From Bacteroidales bacterium (GTDB lineage Bacteria; Bacteroidota; Bacteroidia; Bacteroidales; BM520), in contig JAEEQW010000012.1 of the NCBI GenBank assembly GCA_016285515.1, positions 1-64,000 on the forward strand: a DNA stretch of 64,000 nt, written 5' to 3'. The notes beneath the pieces were generated by a model. It was not told the DNA's origin, did no database searches, and worked only from the letters and a program-made list of their open reading frames with translations. Within the stretch, counting starts at the first letter, position 1. Each line of letters opens with the position of its first letter. This document shows positions 25,412 through 34,480 of the stretch, in pieces. A program made the position numbers and the translations under genes.

Positions 25412-25501
25412 CAAAGATACTATTTTTTTGAATAAAATCAATTATAATTCGCTACGAAATATATTTTTTTTGTTTTATAGCGGATTATGGTCGATTTTAT
25501 T
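25412..25501 (-). promoter_or_regulatory. ATPase promoter overlapped by a long inverted repeat
   Basis: On the minus strand TTG (25439-25441) and TATCTTTG (25412-25419) are 19 bases apart. Bases 25431-25454 and 25478-25501 form an imperfect inverted repeat (20 of 24 positions), one arm covering the -33 element. This looks like an operator of different sequence but similar logic to the array at 4741. Confidence 0.55.
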
Positions 25502-25561
25502 TAGGATAAATATTTTCCTTGGAAATTGACCTTGATGAAGATTTCGTTGCTTACATTTTCC

Positions 25562-26887
25562 TTACTCGATAATTTTGCCCAAAAGTGTTGCCGCCGTACA
25601 TTCTTTAACCATTACATTGACATACTCTCCAGGATGAATATTACCGCCAGGGAATATAATAACCTTATTTTGGGAATTACGGCCATAAAGTTCATCGGCA
25701 CTTCGTTTGGACCTGCCTTCGACAAGGACTTCAAAAGTCTTTCCAATATCGTGACGATTGCTCTCCAAAGACAATTCTTGTTGAAGAGCGATAATTTCCG
25801 AAAGTCTTCTTCCTTTCACTTCATCAAGCACATCATCATCCATTTTCCGTGCGGCCAGCGTACCGGGTCGAACAGAATATTTGAACATATAAGCATAATC
25901 GTACTTGGCAATACGCATAAGCGACAAAGTCTCCTGATGATCCTCTTCCGTCTCGCCACAGAAACCGGCAATGATATCAGTTCCGATGCATATTCCGGGT
26001 ATATTGTCGCGGATGGCCTTAATCCTGTCAATATACCATTCACGGGTATATTTCCTGTTCATCCTCTTAAGGACTTCAGTGCTACCCGACTGCAGTGGAA
26101 GATGGATGAACTTGCAAATATTATCATATTTTGCAATCGTCATTATCAGTTCGTCTGACAAATCCTTAGGGTGCGAAGTGGCGAATCTGACCCTCAAAAG
26201 CGGACTGATTTCAGCCACCATAGCCATTAATTTACTGAAATTCACCGTATTGCCTTCTTCATCAGTCCACTTGTATGAATTGACATTTTGTCCAAGCAGA
26301 GTCACATCGCGATAACCTCTGTCGAACAGGTCCTTAGCCTCAGCAATAATAGTCCCTGCATCTCTGCTGCGCTCCCTGCCTCTTGTATAAGGGACAACGC
26401 AATAAGAGCAGAAATTGTCACAGCCGCGCATAATTGAAATGAAAGCGGTCACGCCATTACTCGAAATTCTTACAGGATTTATTTCAGCGTATGTCTCATT
26501 TGTTGACAGCACTGTCTGCACAGCCTTCTGTTTGTCATTGACCACTTCATCAATCATTCTTGGAAGAGACCTGTATGCGTCAGGACCGGCAATGATATCC
26601 ACCACTGGTGCCTTTTCAAGTAGTTCTTCTTTCATCCTTTCAGCCATGCACCCCACTATACCGACCACAAGTTCCTTCTTCTTTTTATAATAATTGATTT
26701 CTCTCAGTCGGTTAAAGATCCTGTTTTCGGCATTTTCCCTGATGGAACAGGTGTTTATGAAGATGACATCAGCACTGTCAATGTTATCAGTCAGGCTGTA
26801 GCCATTATTAGTCAATATTGCCCCAATTACCTCACTGTCAGCGAAATTCATCTGGCACCCATAAGTTTCTATATATACCTGCTTCAT
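25562..26887 (-). CDS. miaB: tRNA-2-methylthio-N6-isopentenyladenosine37 synthase
   Basis: A radical-SAM/iron-sulfur methylthiotransferase that modifies A37 of tRNAs reading UNN codons. The N-terminal UPF0004 domain carries cluster ligands Cys11, Cys47 and Cys80; the radical-SAM triad is Cys156, Cys160 and Cys163 (RGCDNFCSYCVVPYTRGRERS, a MiaB hallmark); a TRAM domain ends the protein. Length (441) is standard. The gene is monocistronic and divergent from topA. Confidence 0.97.
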   Translation of the reverse strand: MKQVYIETYGCQMNFADSEVIGAILTNNGYSLTDNIDSADVIFINTCSIRENAENRIFNRLREINYYKKKKELVVGIVGCMAERMKEELLEKAPVVDIIAGPDAYRSLPRMIDEVVNDKQKAVQTVLSTNETYAEINPVRISSNGVTAFISIMRGCDNFCSYCVVPYTRGRERSRDAGTIIAEAKDLFDRGYRDVTLLGQNVNSYKWTDEEGNTVNFSKLMAMVAEISPLLRVRFATSHPKDLSDELIMTIAKYDNICKFIHLPLQSGSTEVLKRMNRKYTREWYIDRIKAIRDNIPGICIGTDIIAGFCGETEEDHQETLSLMRIAKYDYAYMFKYSVRPGTLAARKMDDDVLDEVKGRRLSEIIALQQELSLESNRHDIGKTFEVLVEGRSKRSADELYGRNSQNKVIIFPGGNIHPGEYVNVMVKECTAATLLGKIIE

Positions 26888-26903
26888 CTTTTAAATATTT
26901 CCG

Positions 26904-26911
26904 CAAAAATA
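26904..26911 (-). promoter_or_regulatory. -7 box for miaB
   Basis: On the minus strand TATTTTTG lies 16 bases upstream of the miaB start, matching the Bacteroidetes -7 consensus. A weaker plus-strand candidate for topA (TTATTTTG, 26934-26941) is nearby. Confidence 0.5.
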
Positions 26912-26984
26912 CTCATATTAAAAAAAAAAGCATTTATTTTGCACCGTTTTTTTCAATCCCATTAGATTTCAAACCCTATAAGAT

Positions 26985-29294
26985 ATGTCAAAAAATTTAG
27001 TTATAGTCGAGTCTCCTGCAAAAGCGAAAACGATAGAAGGATTCTTAGGAAAAGATTATAAAGTTAAACCTTGTTTCGGTCACGTTCGTGACTTATCCAA
27101 GAAAGGGCTTGGAATAGATGTTGAAGACAATTTCAACCCTATATACGAAATCAGCGACGACAAGAAAAAAGTTGTTGCTGACCTTACAAAACTTTCAAAC
27201 GATGCAGAAGTCGTATGGCTCGCATCCGATGAAGACCGCGAAGGAGAAGCAATATCATGGCATCTGTCTGAGACTCTGCATCTGCCAGAAGACAAGACAA
27301 AACGTATCGTATTCAGTGAAATCACAAAGATGGCAATTCTGAATGCCATTGAAAATCCGCGCGGCATCAACTACAACCTCGTTCATGCCCAGCAGGCACG
27401 CCGTGTCCTTGACCGCTTAGTCGGATTTGAGCTTTCACCTCTTCTCTGGAAGAAAGTCAAACCTGCTCTCTCCGCAGGACGAGTCCAGTCGGTAGTAGTA
27501 AGACTTATCGTTGAAAGAGAAGAAGCCATCAAGAATTTCATTCCTGAATATGCTTATAAGGTATCTGCAATATTCACGCAGGCTGACAGCAAGTCAACAG
27601 CAGGTCTGAAGACAACTCTGGTTGACAAACTAAATACCAAGGAGGAAGTCATAGACTTCATCAACACGATAAAGGACGGTGATTTTGTAATCGATGCCAT
27701 CGAGACCAAGCCGGCGACCAAGAGTCCTGCTCCACCATTCACCACTTCAACACTGCAGCAGGAAGCATCCCGCAAACTTGGTCTGTCGGTCACAAGAACA
27801 ATGTCGATTGCACAACAGTTGTACGAATCCGGTAAGATTACCTACATGAGAACTGACTCCGTTAATTTGTCAACTTTGGCTCTTGGCACTATAAAGAATG
27901 AAATCATAAAAGAATATGGCAAGGAATATTCCCGTCCGCGCAAATATTCCGTCAAGTCAAAGGGTGCACAAGAAGCTCACGAAGCCATTCGTCCGACATA
28001 CGTTGAAAACGTTTCCATCGAAGGTGACACCTATCAGCAACGCCTGTATTCCCTCATTTGGAAACGTGCCGTCGCCTCACAAATGAGTGATGCAAAACTG
28101 GAATACACCACAATAACCATTAAATCCAACAAAACCGACAAGATATTCACTGCAAAGACCGAAGTACTCCTGTTCGACGGTTTTCTCAAGGTTTACAATG
28201 AATCGACCGACAACGCCGAAACTGACGAAGAAATAACCGTTCTTCCATTCAAGATTGAGAAAGGACAACATCTTAAGCTGAAAGAACTCAATGCTGCTGA
28301 AAAAGCGACAAAACCTCCTTACAGATATTCTGAAGCAAGTCTTGTCAAAAAGATGGAAGAACTTGGAATAGGCCGTCCTTCAACATACGCGCCTACCATC
28401 TATACCATTCAAAAACGCGGATATGTCGAAAAGATAACCAAATCTGGCGAAAACAAGGAATACAACCTCATATATTTCAAAAACAACGCAATCACCGAAT
28501 CGAAATACAAGGAAAAGGAAGGCGTATCCAAAGGGAAATTGGCTCCCACCGACATGGGGTACGTTGTCAATAAATTCCTCGTCAACAATTTCAGTGACAT
28601 CATGGACTACAATTTCACCGCAAAAATTGAAAAAGACTTCGATGAAATAGCCAAGGGAAAGATTGAATGGCAGAAGATGCTCGCAAATTTCTATCCTGAT
28701 TTTCATGAGGAAATCCAGAAAGCCGACAATAACAAAAGCGATAAGGTCAGAGGAGAAAAGCTCCTCGGCGTTGACCCGGCAACAGGCAAGAATGTTTATG
28801 TGAAACTCGGAAGATATGGTCTGATGGCACAGATAGGCGAATCGGAAGATGAGGAAAAGCCGCGTTTTACAGGGCTGAAGAAAGGCCAGACTCTCGAAAA
28901 CGTCACATTCGAAGATGTTATGGAACTTTTCAAATATCCTAAAAACATAGGCAAATATGAAGATAACGATGTCATTATAGGGCAAGGCCGTTTCGGACCT
29001 TATATCCGCCACAACAGCTCCTTCTACTCCATCCCTTCATCTCTCGACCCGCTGTCAATGACCCTGGAGAATGCTGTAGAAATCATAAACAACAAACGTG
29101 AGCAAGACAAGAACAAGACGATAAAGGCCTTCACCGAAGATCCTAAGATGCTGGTACTCAACGGAAGATTCGGCCCCTACATATCATTCGAGAAGAAAAA
29201 CTACAAAATCCCCAAAACCATCAAGCCGGAGGAGATCACCTATTCCGAATGTCTGACCCTAATAGAGAAAGCAAAAAACAAAGCACACAAATAA
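26985..29294 (+). CDS. topA: DNA topoisomerase I (type IA)
   Basis: A 769-residue relaxase of negatively supercoiled DNA. The Toprim domain has VIVESPAKAKTIEG and SDEDREGEA; the active-site tyrosine is Tyr287 in GKITYMRTDSVNLS. After residue about 590 come TopA_C-type repeats (LLGVDPATGKNVYVKLGRYG; GQGRFGPYIRHN; NGRFGPYISFEKK) instead of cysteine zinc fingers, as usual in Bacteroidetes. It starts an apparent operon with the next two genes, which follow at 12 and 0 bases. Confidence 0.97.
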   Translation: MSKNLVIVESPAKAKTIEGFLGKDYKVKPCFGHVRDLSKKGLGIDVEDNFNPIYEISDDKKKVVADLTKLSNDAEVVWLASDEDREGEAISWHLSETLHLPEDKTKRIVFSEITKMAILNAIENPRGINYNLVHAQQARRVLDRLVGFELSPLLWKKVKPALSAGRVQSVVVRLIVEREEAIKNFIPEYAYKVSAIFTQADSKSTAGLKTTLVDKLNTKEEVIDFINTIKDGDFVIDAIETKPATKSPAPPFTTSTLQQEASRKLGLSVTRTMSIAQQLYESGKITYMRTDSVNLSTLALGTIKNEIIKEYGKEYSRPRKYSVKSKGAQEAHEAIRPTYVENVSIEGDTYQQRLYSLIWKRAVASQMSDAKLEYTTITIKSNKTDKIFTAKTEVLLFDGFLKVYNESTDNAETDEEITVLPFKIEKGQHLKLKELNAAEKATKPPYRYSEASLVKKMEELGIGRPSTYAPTIYTIQKRGYVEKITKSGENKEYNLIYFKNNAITESKYKEKEGVSKGKLAPTDMGYVVNKFLVNNFSDIMDYNFTAKIEKDFDEIAKGKIEWQKMLANFYPDFHEEIQKADNNKSDKVRGEKLLGVDPATGKNVYVKLGRYGLMAQIGESEDEEKPRFTGLKKGQTLENVTFEDVMELFKYPKNIGKYEDNDVIIGQGRFGPYIRHNSSFYSIPSSLDPLSMTLENAVEIINNKREQDKNKTIKAFTEDPKMLVLNGRFGPYISFEKKNYKIPKTIKPEEITYSECLTLIEKAKNKAHK

Positions 29295-29306
29295 ATCTTC
29301 CAAAAA

Positions 29307-30479
29307 ATGCTTACAGACATACTTGCATACCTGTCGCCAATTGTTATACAGGACATTCCTCTCACAGGCAATTCCATTGGCAACAACACTCTTTTCTACA
29401 CCAAGGAGAATGAATTTCCGCCCATCAACAAGGCAAACATAGCAATCATAGGCATTCCCGAAGGAAGATGTGCCGTGGGCAATGAAGGATGTGCCAATGC
29501 TCCGGATGTGATAAGAAGGTATTTCTACCCTTTATTCAATCATATCGACAACCTGAAAATGGTAGATGTAGGCAACATAAAACAAGGTAAAGAGCCTTCT
29601 GACACTATGGCTGCTGCCACTGCGGTAATAAGCCGGCTACTCGCCGAAAAGTTGTTCGTCATCATTCTTGGCGGCGGAAACAACATTGTCCATTCAAATT
29701 ATCTTGCATACGAAAACATGAAACAGCTCATCAACCTGACATGTATCGACTCAAGGTTTGATATCGGAGAGACCGAAAATGATGCCGACACTTCCACATC
29801 TTACCTCAGCAAAATAATTCTCCATCGTCCGAATTACCTTTTCAATTATACAAACATAGGCTTTCAGTCGTACTATGTTGACAAGAAAGCCATGGAACTA
29901 ATTGATTCACTATATTTTGATTCGTTTCGCTTAGGTGTTGCGAGAGAAGACATCGCTGAAGTTGAACCTGCGATACGCAATTCAAACATTGTCAGCCTTG
30001 ACATGTCATCAGTAAAAGCTGCTGATGCCCCTGGCAACCCTTTTTCATCACCAAACGGTTTCACTGGGGATGAAATCTGTGTTTTATGCCGTTATGCAGG
30101 ATGTAGCGACAAGGTGTCATCCTTCGGAATATATGAGTATAATCCCGCTCTTGACATCGAATTCAGAACCGCAAAACTGATAGGACAAATTCTATGGTAT
30201 CTCATTGACGGATATTATGTCCGCACTGACGAAATGCCTTACAAGGACATCAACAAATTCATAAAATACCACGTAAACTCAGCAATTTTCCAGCACGAAG
30301 TCGTATTCTACAAAAGCAAACAGACCAACCGCTGGTGGATGGAAGTCGAGTGTCCTGACTATCTGAAGACAAAATATGCACCTCATTATCTTGTGTCCTG
30401 TTCCTACAAGGATTATCTTTCAGCAAGCAACAATGAAGTGCCCGAAAGATGGCTTCAAGTATATAAAAAGCTAATGTAA
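29307..30479 (+). CDS. Ureohydrolase (arginase/formimidoylglutamase)-like protein with incomplete metal site
   Basis: A 390-residue member of the arginase fold, recognised from IIGIPEGR, the GGG strand motif, CIDSRFDIGE and SLDMSSVKAADAPG...PNGFTGDEIC. In true arginases the manganese ligands lie in GG(D/x)H, DAHxD and SxDxDxxDP. Here the positions read GGGNN (122-126), DSRFD (148-152) and SLDMSS (231-235), so about three of six ligands are missing. Either it has lost hydrolase activity or it uses another metal arrangement; I recall similar divergent copies in other Bacteroidetes. It follows topA by 12 bases and abuts the M20 gene, suggesting co-transcription. Confidence 0.75.
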   Translation: MLTDILAYLSPIVIQDIPLTGNSIGNNTLFYTKENEFPPINKANIAIIGIPEGRCAVGNEGCANAPDVIRRYFYPLFNHIDNLKMVDVGNIKQGKEPSDTMAAATAVISRLLAEKLFVIILGGGNNIVHSNYLAYENMKQLINLTCIDSRFDIGETENDADTSTSYLSKIILHRPNYLFNYTNIGFQSYYVDKKAMELIDSLYFDSFRLGVAREDIAEVEPAIRNSNIVSLDMSSVKAADAPGNPFSSPNGFTGDEICVLCRYAGCSDKVSSFGIYEYNPALDIEFRTAKLIGQILWYLIDGYYVRTDEMPYKDINKFIKYHVNSAIFQHEVVFYKSKQTNRWWMEVECPDYLKTKYAPHYLVSCSYKDYLSASNNEVPERWLQVYKKLM

Positions 30480-31601
30480 ATGAGTAACATACGTCATTTC
30501 CTTCATGCTCATCCAGAACTTTCCGGCAATGAACATGACACTCATGATTTTATCGTAAAATATCTATCAGCGCTGAATCCCGACAAACTTTTCCAGCATA
30601 TCGGCGGTTATGGGGTGATTGCAGTATTCAATGGCAGGGAGAAAGGCCGCAATGTGGCATTCCGCTCCGACATTGACGCCCTACCTATTCAGGAAAACAA
30701 CGACCTACCCTACAAATCAACAGTCTGCAACGTTTCCCATAAATGCGGACACGACGGTCATACCACCATCCTACTGTCACTTGCAGAAAAGATTTCTCAC
30801 AACCGTCCGCAAAAAGGCAACATAATACTTGTTTTCCAACCGGAAGAAGAAACCGGCTATGGAGCACAAAAAATAGTAGATTCGGGAGTGCTTGACGAAC
30901 TGAACACCGATGTCATCTTCGGAATTCACAATTTGCCCAACTTCCCGGAGAAATCCATAGTTGTCAAATACGGCACGTTTGCAGCCGCCTCCTGCGGTCT
31001 TGCAGTTAATCTTACAGGCCGCCAGACTCATGCTGCACACCCCGAAAACGGAATCAATCCCGGATTGGCTGTTGCAGAAATGATTAATTTCCTAAACAGT
31101 ATCAACAATGGTGACTTGTCACCCGAGAAGTTTCAGCAGGCAACTCTGATATACACCCGCATTGGTGAAGTTGCATTCGGCACATCTGCAGGAGACGCAC
31201 AAATTATGACGACGCTTAGGGCATTTTCCAACAGCAAAATGCAGAATCTTGTCGATAATGTGATAAATACATTCAAAGAAATCAGTTCCCGCCACCATCT
31301 CGACTTCGACTATCACTTTCAGGATAATTTTGCCGCCGTGGAGAACCACACTGAATTTGTTGACAAAATAAAGGAAACTTCACAGAATGGAAATTTCAAC
31401 ATCGTGGAAATAGACGAACCTTTCCGTTGGTCTGAAGATTTCTCCAACTATCTGAAACACTATCCCGGAGCTTTCTTCGGTATCGGTGACGGTCTCAACC
31501 ATCCTGAACTGCACAGTCCGATTTACGACTTCCCTGATTCCATCATCGACACCGCATCCGACTTCGAAATGGCTTTATTCAAAACGTTGAATGACAATTA
31601 A
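30480..31601 (+). CDS. M20D-family amidohydrolase (N-acyl amino acid / hippurate hydrolase type)
   Basis: A 373-residue cytoplasmic metalloamidase that cleaves N-acyl amino acids or related amides. Motifs: FRSDIDALPI (59-68), CGHDGH (89-94, His91 and His94 as metal-site residues), QPEEETG (120-126, catalytic glutamate) and the dimerisation-domain signature GRQTHAAHPENGINP. No signal peptide. Its ATG follows directly after the stop of the upstream gene, so it is in the topA operon; it is convergent with the methyltransferase gene. Confidence 0.88.
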   Translation: MSNIRHFLHAHPELSGNEHDTHDFIVKYLSALNPDKLFQHIGGYGVIAVFNGREKGRNVAFRSDIDALPIQENNDLPYKSTVCNVSHKCGHDGHTTILLSLAEKISHNRPQKGNIILVFQPEEETGYGAQKIVDSGVLDELNTDVIFGIHNLPNFPEKSIVVKYGTFAAASCGLAVNLTGRQTHAAHPENGINPGLAVAEMINFLNSINNGDLSPEKFQQATLIYTRIGEVAFGTSAGDAQIMTTLRAFSNSKMQNLVDNVINTFKEISSRHHLDFDYHFQDNFAAVENHTEFVDKIKETSQNGNFNIVEIDEPFRWSEDFSNYLKHYPGAFFGIGDGLNHPELHSPIYDFPDSIIDTASDFEMALFKTLNDN

Positions 31602-31627
31602 TGCTATTAAGTCTCGGTAATATAATA

Positions 31628-32428
31628 TTATCGCCGCTGCCGTAAAACCTCATAAACAAGTATCGCCGCCGAGACAGAGACATTCAGCGAATCGGCAATT
31701 CCGTTCATGGGGATAAGTATGTGTGAATCAGCAGCATAACGCCACTTGTCAGAAAGACCTGTAGCCTCAGTACCGAAAACTATTGCCGTGGCACCCACAA
31801 AATCACAGTCGTAATACACCTGCGAATCCTGCAGTTGTGCAGTAAATATCTTTACCTTCCTTTCTTTCAGAAATGCTATGGTTTTATCAGTCGCCGCAGC
31901 AATAACAGGAACTGTAAAGACTGTCCCCACGCTGGAACGTATCACATTCGGATTATAAATATCAGTCAATGAGTCACATATAATAACACCATCCACACAT
32001 CCGGCACCATCGCAGGTTCTCAATATGGCACCGAGATTTCCAGGTTTCTCCACACTTTCAACAACCACATAAAACGGATTTTCCGACACTGGAAGCGAGT
32101 CAAGCTTGTTCTCTTTATAATAAAATTCAGCAATAACACCTTCGGTGGAACCTCTGTAAGCCACTTTTTCATATAGCTCTCCGGAAATGGAAAAACATCC
32201 GCAGCCAACTGGAATTTCAATTTCAGACTCCAATCTGTCCAATGACATTATCTCCTCGGAAAAGAACAAACTTCTCAGTACAAATCCACTGACAAGAGCG
32301 CGTTTGATTTCGCGCAGGCCTTCAACGACTATCAGACCGTCTGCTCTGCGGACTTTTGAACTTCCCTGCAGTTCAAGGAGCTTCCTAATCTTGGTATTTG
32401 ACGCCGATGTTATATATTCCAATTTCAT
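31628..32428 (-). CDS. TrmH/SpoU-family RNA 2'-O-methyltransferase
   Basis: A 266-residue SPOUT enzyme with an N-terminal substrate-binding domain (ASNTKIRKLLELQGSSKVRR) and the three SpoU motifs: NLGAILRTCDGAG (with the catalytic Arg), IVFGTEATGLSD and IPMNGIADSLNVSVSAAIL. It methylates a ribose of rRNA or tRNA; the exact nucleotide is not predictable from sequence. Monocistronic, divergent from the CoA-transferase gene. Confidence 0.92.
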   Translation of the reverse strand: MKLEYITSASNTKIRKLLELQGSSKVRRADGLIVVEGLREIKRALVSGFVLRSLFFSEEIMSLDRLESEIEIPVGCGCFSISGELYEKVAYRGSTEGVIAEFYYKENKLDSLPVSENPFYVVVESVEKPGNLGAILRTCDGAGCVDGVIICDSLTDIYNPNVIRSSVGTVFTVPVIAAATDKTIAFLKERKVKIFTAQLQDSQVYYDCDFVGATAIVFGTEATGLSDKWRYAADSHILIPMNGIADSLNVSVSAAILVYEVLRQRR

Positions 32429-32449
32429 TTATCTGCCAAGTTGAAAAAA

Positions 32450-32457
32450 CAAAGATA
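32450..32457 (-). promoter_or_regulatory. -7 box for the RNA methyltransferase gene
   Basis: TATCTTTG on the minus strand, 21 bases before the start at 32428. Confidence 0.5.
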
Positions 32458-32501
32458 ATACATTTTTTCATAAACTCATCTAAGGATTCAAGTAAAAAGA
32501 T

Positions 32502-32509
32502 TATCTTTG
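32502..32509 (+). promoter_or_regulatory. -7 box of the lysine-fermentation operon
   Basis: TATCTTTG on the plus strand, 31 bases before the CoA-transferase start. It is the only clear promoter before the atoD-kal-kce block. Confidence 0.55.
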
Positions 32510-32540
32510 CAAGTTAGAATTTTAATAAAAATATAATATC

Positions 32541-33191
32541 ATGGCAAAACTTATCACAGCAGAAGATGCAGCTGCAATGGTAAAAGACGGCATGACCCTT
32601 ATGTTCGGCGGTTTTTTAGCATGCGGCACACCATTAAACATTGTAGATGCAATCGTTAAATCAGGTGCCAAAAACCTTACTATCATTGGCAATGACACAG
32701 GTTATCCTGATAAAGGCGTGGGCAAACTTGTAGCCAACAAACAGGTAAAGAAAGTCATCGCTTCCCACATCGGCACCAATCAATGTACCATTGATCTCAT
32801 GAATGCCAAGGAAATGGAAGTTGAGATTTGTCCTCAGGGCACACTTGCAGAACGTATCCGTTGCGGCGGTGCCGGTCTCGGAGGCGTTCTCACACCAACA
32901 GGTCTCGGCACTATCGTTGCTGAAGGCAAACCGGTCATCAACATCGACGGCAAGGACTTCCTCCTTGAGAAGCCGCTCCATGCCGACATAGCATTCCTCA
33001 GTGCTTCCATAGGTGACAAATCAGGCAACCTGGTTTATCGCGGAACCACTCAGAACTTCAACCCAATGATGGCTACAGCTGCTGACGTGGTTGTCGCTGA
33101 AATTGACAATCTTGTGGAGGTTGGTGAAATAGCTCCTGAAAATGTCAAGACACAGAATATTCTCGTTGACTATATTGTAAAACATTCATAA
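32541..33191 (+). CDS. atoD: Acetoacetate/butyrate CoA-transferase, alpha subunit
   Basis: A 216-residue protein closely matching AtoD-type alpha subunits: [41 protein letters not shown] and TPTGLGT. The enzyme moves CoA between acetoacetate and butyrate/acetate at the end of lysine fermentation. The catalytic glutamate belongs to the beta subunit (AtoA), which is not encoded beside it or anywhere in the window, so this subunit must pair with one encoded elsewhere. It leads a cluster with kal, starting 11 bases later. Confidence 0.92.
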   Translation: MAKLITAEDAAAMVKDGMTLMFGGFLACGTPLNIVDAIVKSGAKNLTIIGNDTGYPDKGVGKLVANKQVKKVIASHIGTNQCTIDLMNAKEMEVEICPQGTLAERIRCGGAGLGGVLTPTGLGTIVAEGKPVINIDGKDFLLEKPLHADIAFLSASIGDKSGNLVYRGTTQNFNPMMATAADVVVAEIDNLVEVGEIAPENVKTQNILVDYIVKHS

Positions 33192-33202
33192 AAACACTAA
33201 CA

Positions 33203-33592
33203 ATGGCTTATAAGACTACGCTTAGAGTCCGTATGAGTGCAAAAGACGCACATTACGGAGGAAGTTTGGTTGACGGCGCACACATGCTTCACCTGTTCGG
33301 TGATGTTGCAACCGAATTGCTGATTATGCGTGACGGTGACGAAGGTCTGTTCAGAGCATACGACAATGTTGAATTTCTTGCACCGGTTCATGCCGGCGAC
33401 TTCATTGAGGCTACCGGTGAGATAGTCTCCGAAGGCAACACATCACGCAAAATGGTCTTTGAGGCAAGAAAGGTCGTGACTCCAAGACCCGACATCAACG
33501 ATTCCGCAGCTGACGTTCTCGAAGAACCGGTTGTAGTATGCCGTGCTTCAGGCACATGTGTAACTCTGAAAGACCGCCAAAGAAGAGGTTAA
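33203..33592 (+). CDS. kal: 3-aminobutyryl-CoA ammonia-lyase
   Basis: A 129-residue hotdog-fold protein. It matches the small Kal enzymes that remove ammonia from L-3-aminobutyryl-CoA to give crotonyl-CoA ([37 protein letters not shown]). Length is as expected. The identification is strengthened by the kce gene 20 bases downstream and kdd further on. Confidence 0.88.
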   Translation: MAYKTTLRVRMSAKDAHYGGSLVDGAHMLHLFGDVATELLIMRDGDEGLFRAYDNVEFLAPVHAGDFIEATGEIVSEGNTSRKMVFEARKVVTPRPDINDSAADVLEEPVVVCRASGTCVTLKDRQRRG

Positions 33593-33612
33593 ACATCAAC
33601 AAAGACATCAAT

Positions 33613-34446
33613 ATGGAAAAATTAATAATCACTGCTGCCATCTGTGGCGCGGAAGTCACCAAGGAACAAAATCCCAACGTGCCTTATACCGTTGAGGAAA
33701 TCGTGCGCGAGGCCAAGTCGGCCGTCGATGCCGGTGCTGCTATCGTGCACCTGCACGTCCGCTGGGACGATGGCACGCCTACCCAAGACCGTTGCCGTTT
33801 CCAAGAGTGCGAAGAGGCTATCCTGAAGGTGTGTCCCAATGTCATCCTCATCCCGTCCACCGGCGGTGCCGTGGGCATGACTCCCGACGAGCGTCTCCAA
33901 TCGACAGACACCAACCCGTTGCCCGAAATGGCTACCCTCGACTGCGGTACCTGCAACTTCGGTGACGAAATCTTCGACAACACCATGCCGACCATGCGCG
34001 CCTTCGGCAAACGCATGATGGAACGTGGCATCAAACCAGAATACGAATGCTTCGAGATGGGTCACCTCGACACCATCCTCAACATGGCCAAGAAGGGTCA
34101 GGCCCCTGGCGCTCCCATGCAGTTCAACTTCGTGTTAGGAGTGCCTGGCTGCACTCCTGCCACCGTTGCTAACCTCTGCTGGCTCGTTAACGGCATCCCC
34201 GCTGGCTCCACTTGGACCGTCACCGGTGTAGGTCGTCATGCCTTCCCGATGGCTGCCGCTGCAATAGCAATGGGTGGAAATGTGAGAGTAGGCTTCGAGG
34301 ACAACCTCTACCTCTCGAAGGGTGTGCTGGCACAGTCCAACGGCGAACTCGTCTCCAAAGTTGTACGCATCGCCAACGAACTCGGTCGCCCGATTGCCAC
34401 CTCCGATGAGGCTCGCGAGATTCTTGGACTGAAACCGCGTAAATAA
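33613..34446 (+). CDS. kce: 3-keto-5-aminohexanoate cleavage enzyme
   Basis: A 277-residue zinc enzyme of the BKACE/DUF849 family. It condenses 3-keto-5-aminohexanoate with acetyl-CoA, giving acetoacetate and 3-aminobutyryl-CoA. Visible: MEKLIITAAICGAE start, zinc ligands His46 and His48 in IVHLHVR, STGG, and RVGFEDNLYL with the third ligand Glu. An ATG at 33538 would overlap kal out of frame; 33613 gives the normal family start. The codons are richer in C and G at third positions than in kal and atoD, hinting at a different history. Confidence 0.93.
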   Translation: MEKLIITAAICGAEVTKEQNPNVPYTVEEIVREAKSAVDAGAAIVHLHVRWDDGTPTQDRCRFQECEEAILKVCPNVILIPSTGGAVGMTPDERLQSTDTNPLPEMATLDCGTCNFGDEIFDNTMPTMRAFGKRMMERGIKPEYECFEMGHLDTILNMAKKGQAPGAPMQFNFVLGVPGCTPATVANLCWLVNGIPAGSTWTVTGVGRHAFPMAAAAIAMGGNVRVGFEDNLYLSKGVLAQSNGELVSKVVRIANELGRPIATSDEAREILGLKPRK

Positions 34447-34480
34447 GAAATAGGAAGAAGATAACATTTTCTATAAAACT

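Noticed and set aside
25384-25441. Longer start of the second ATPase at 25441
   Set aside because: The -7 promoter box at 25412-25419 lies between the two ATGs, so the longer start would not be transcribed.
25526-26158. 210-residue open frame on the plus strand opposite miaB
   Set aside because: Shadow of miaB, whose cysteine motifs are complete.
28380-29012. 210-residue open frame on the minus strand opposite topA
   Set aside because: Shadow of the topA C-terminal repeats; aromatic-rich sequence without domain.
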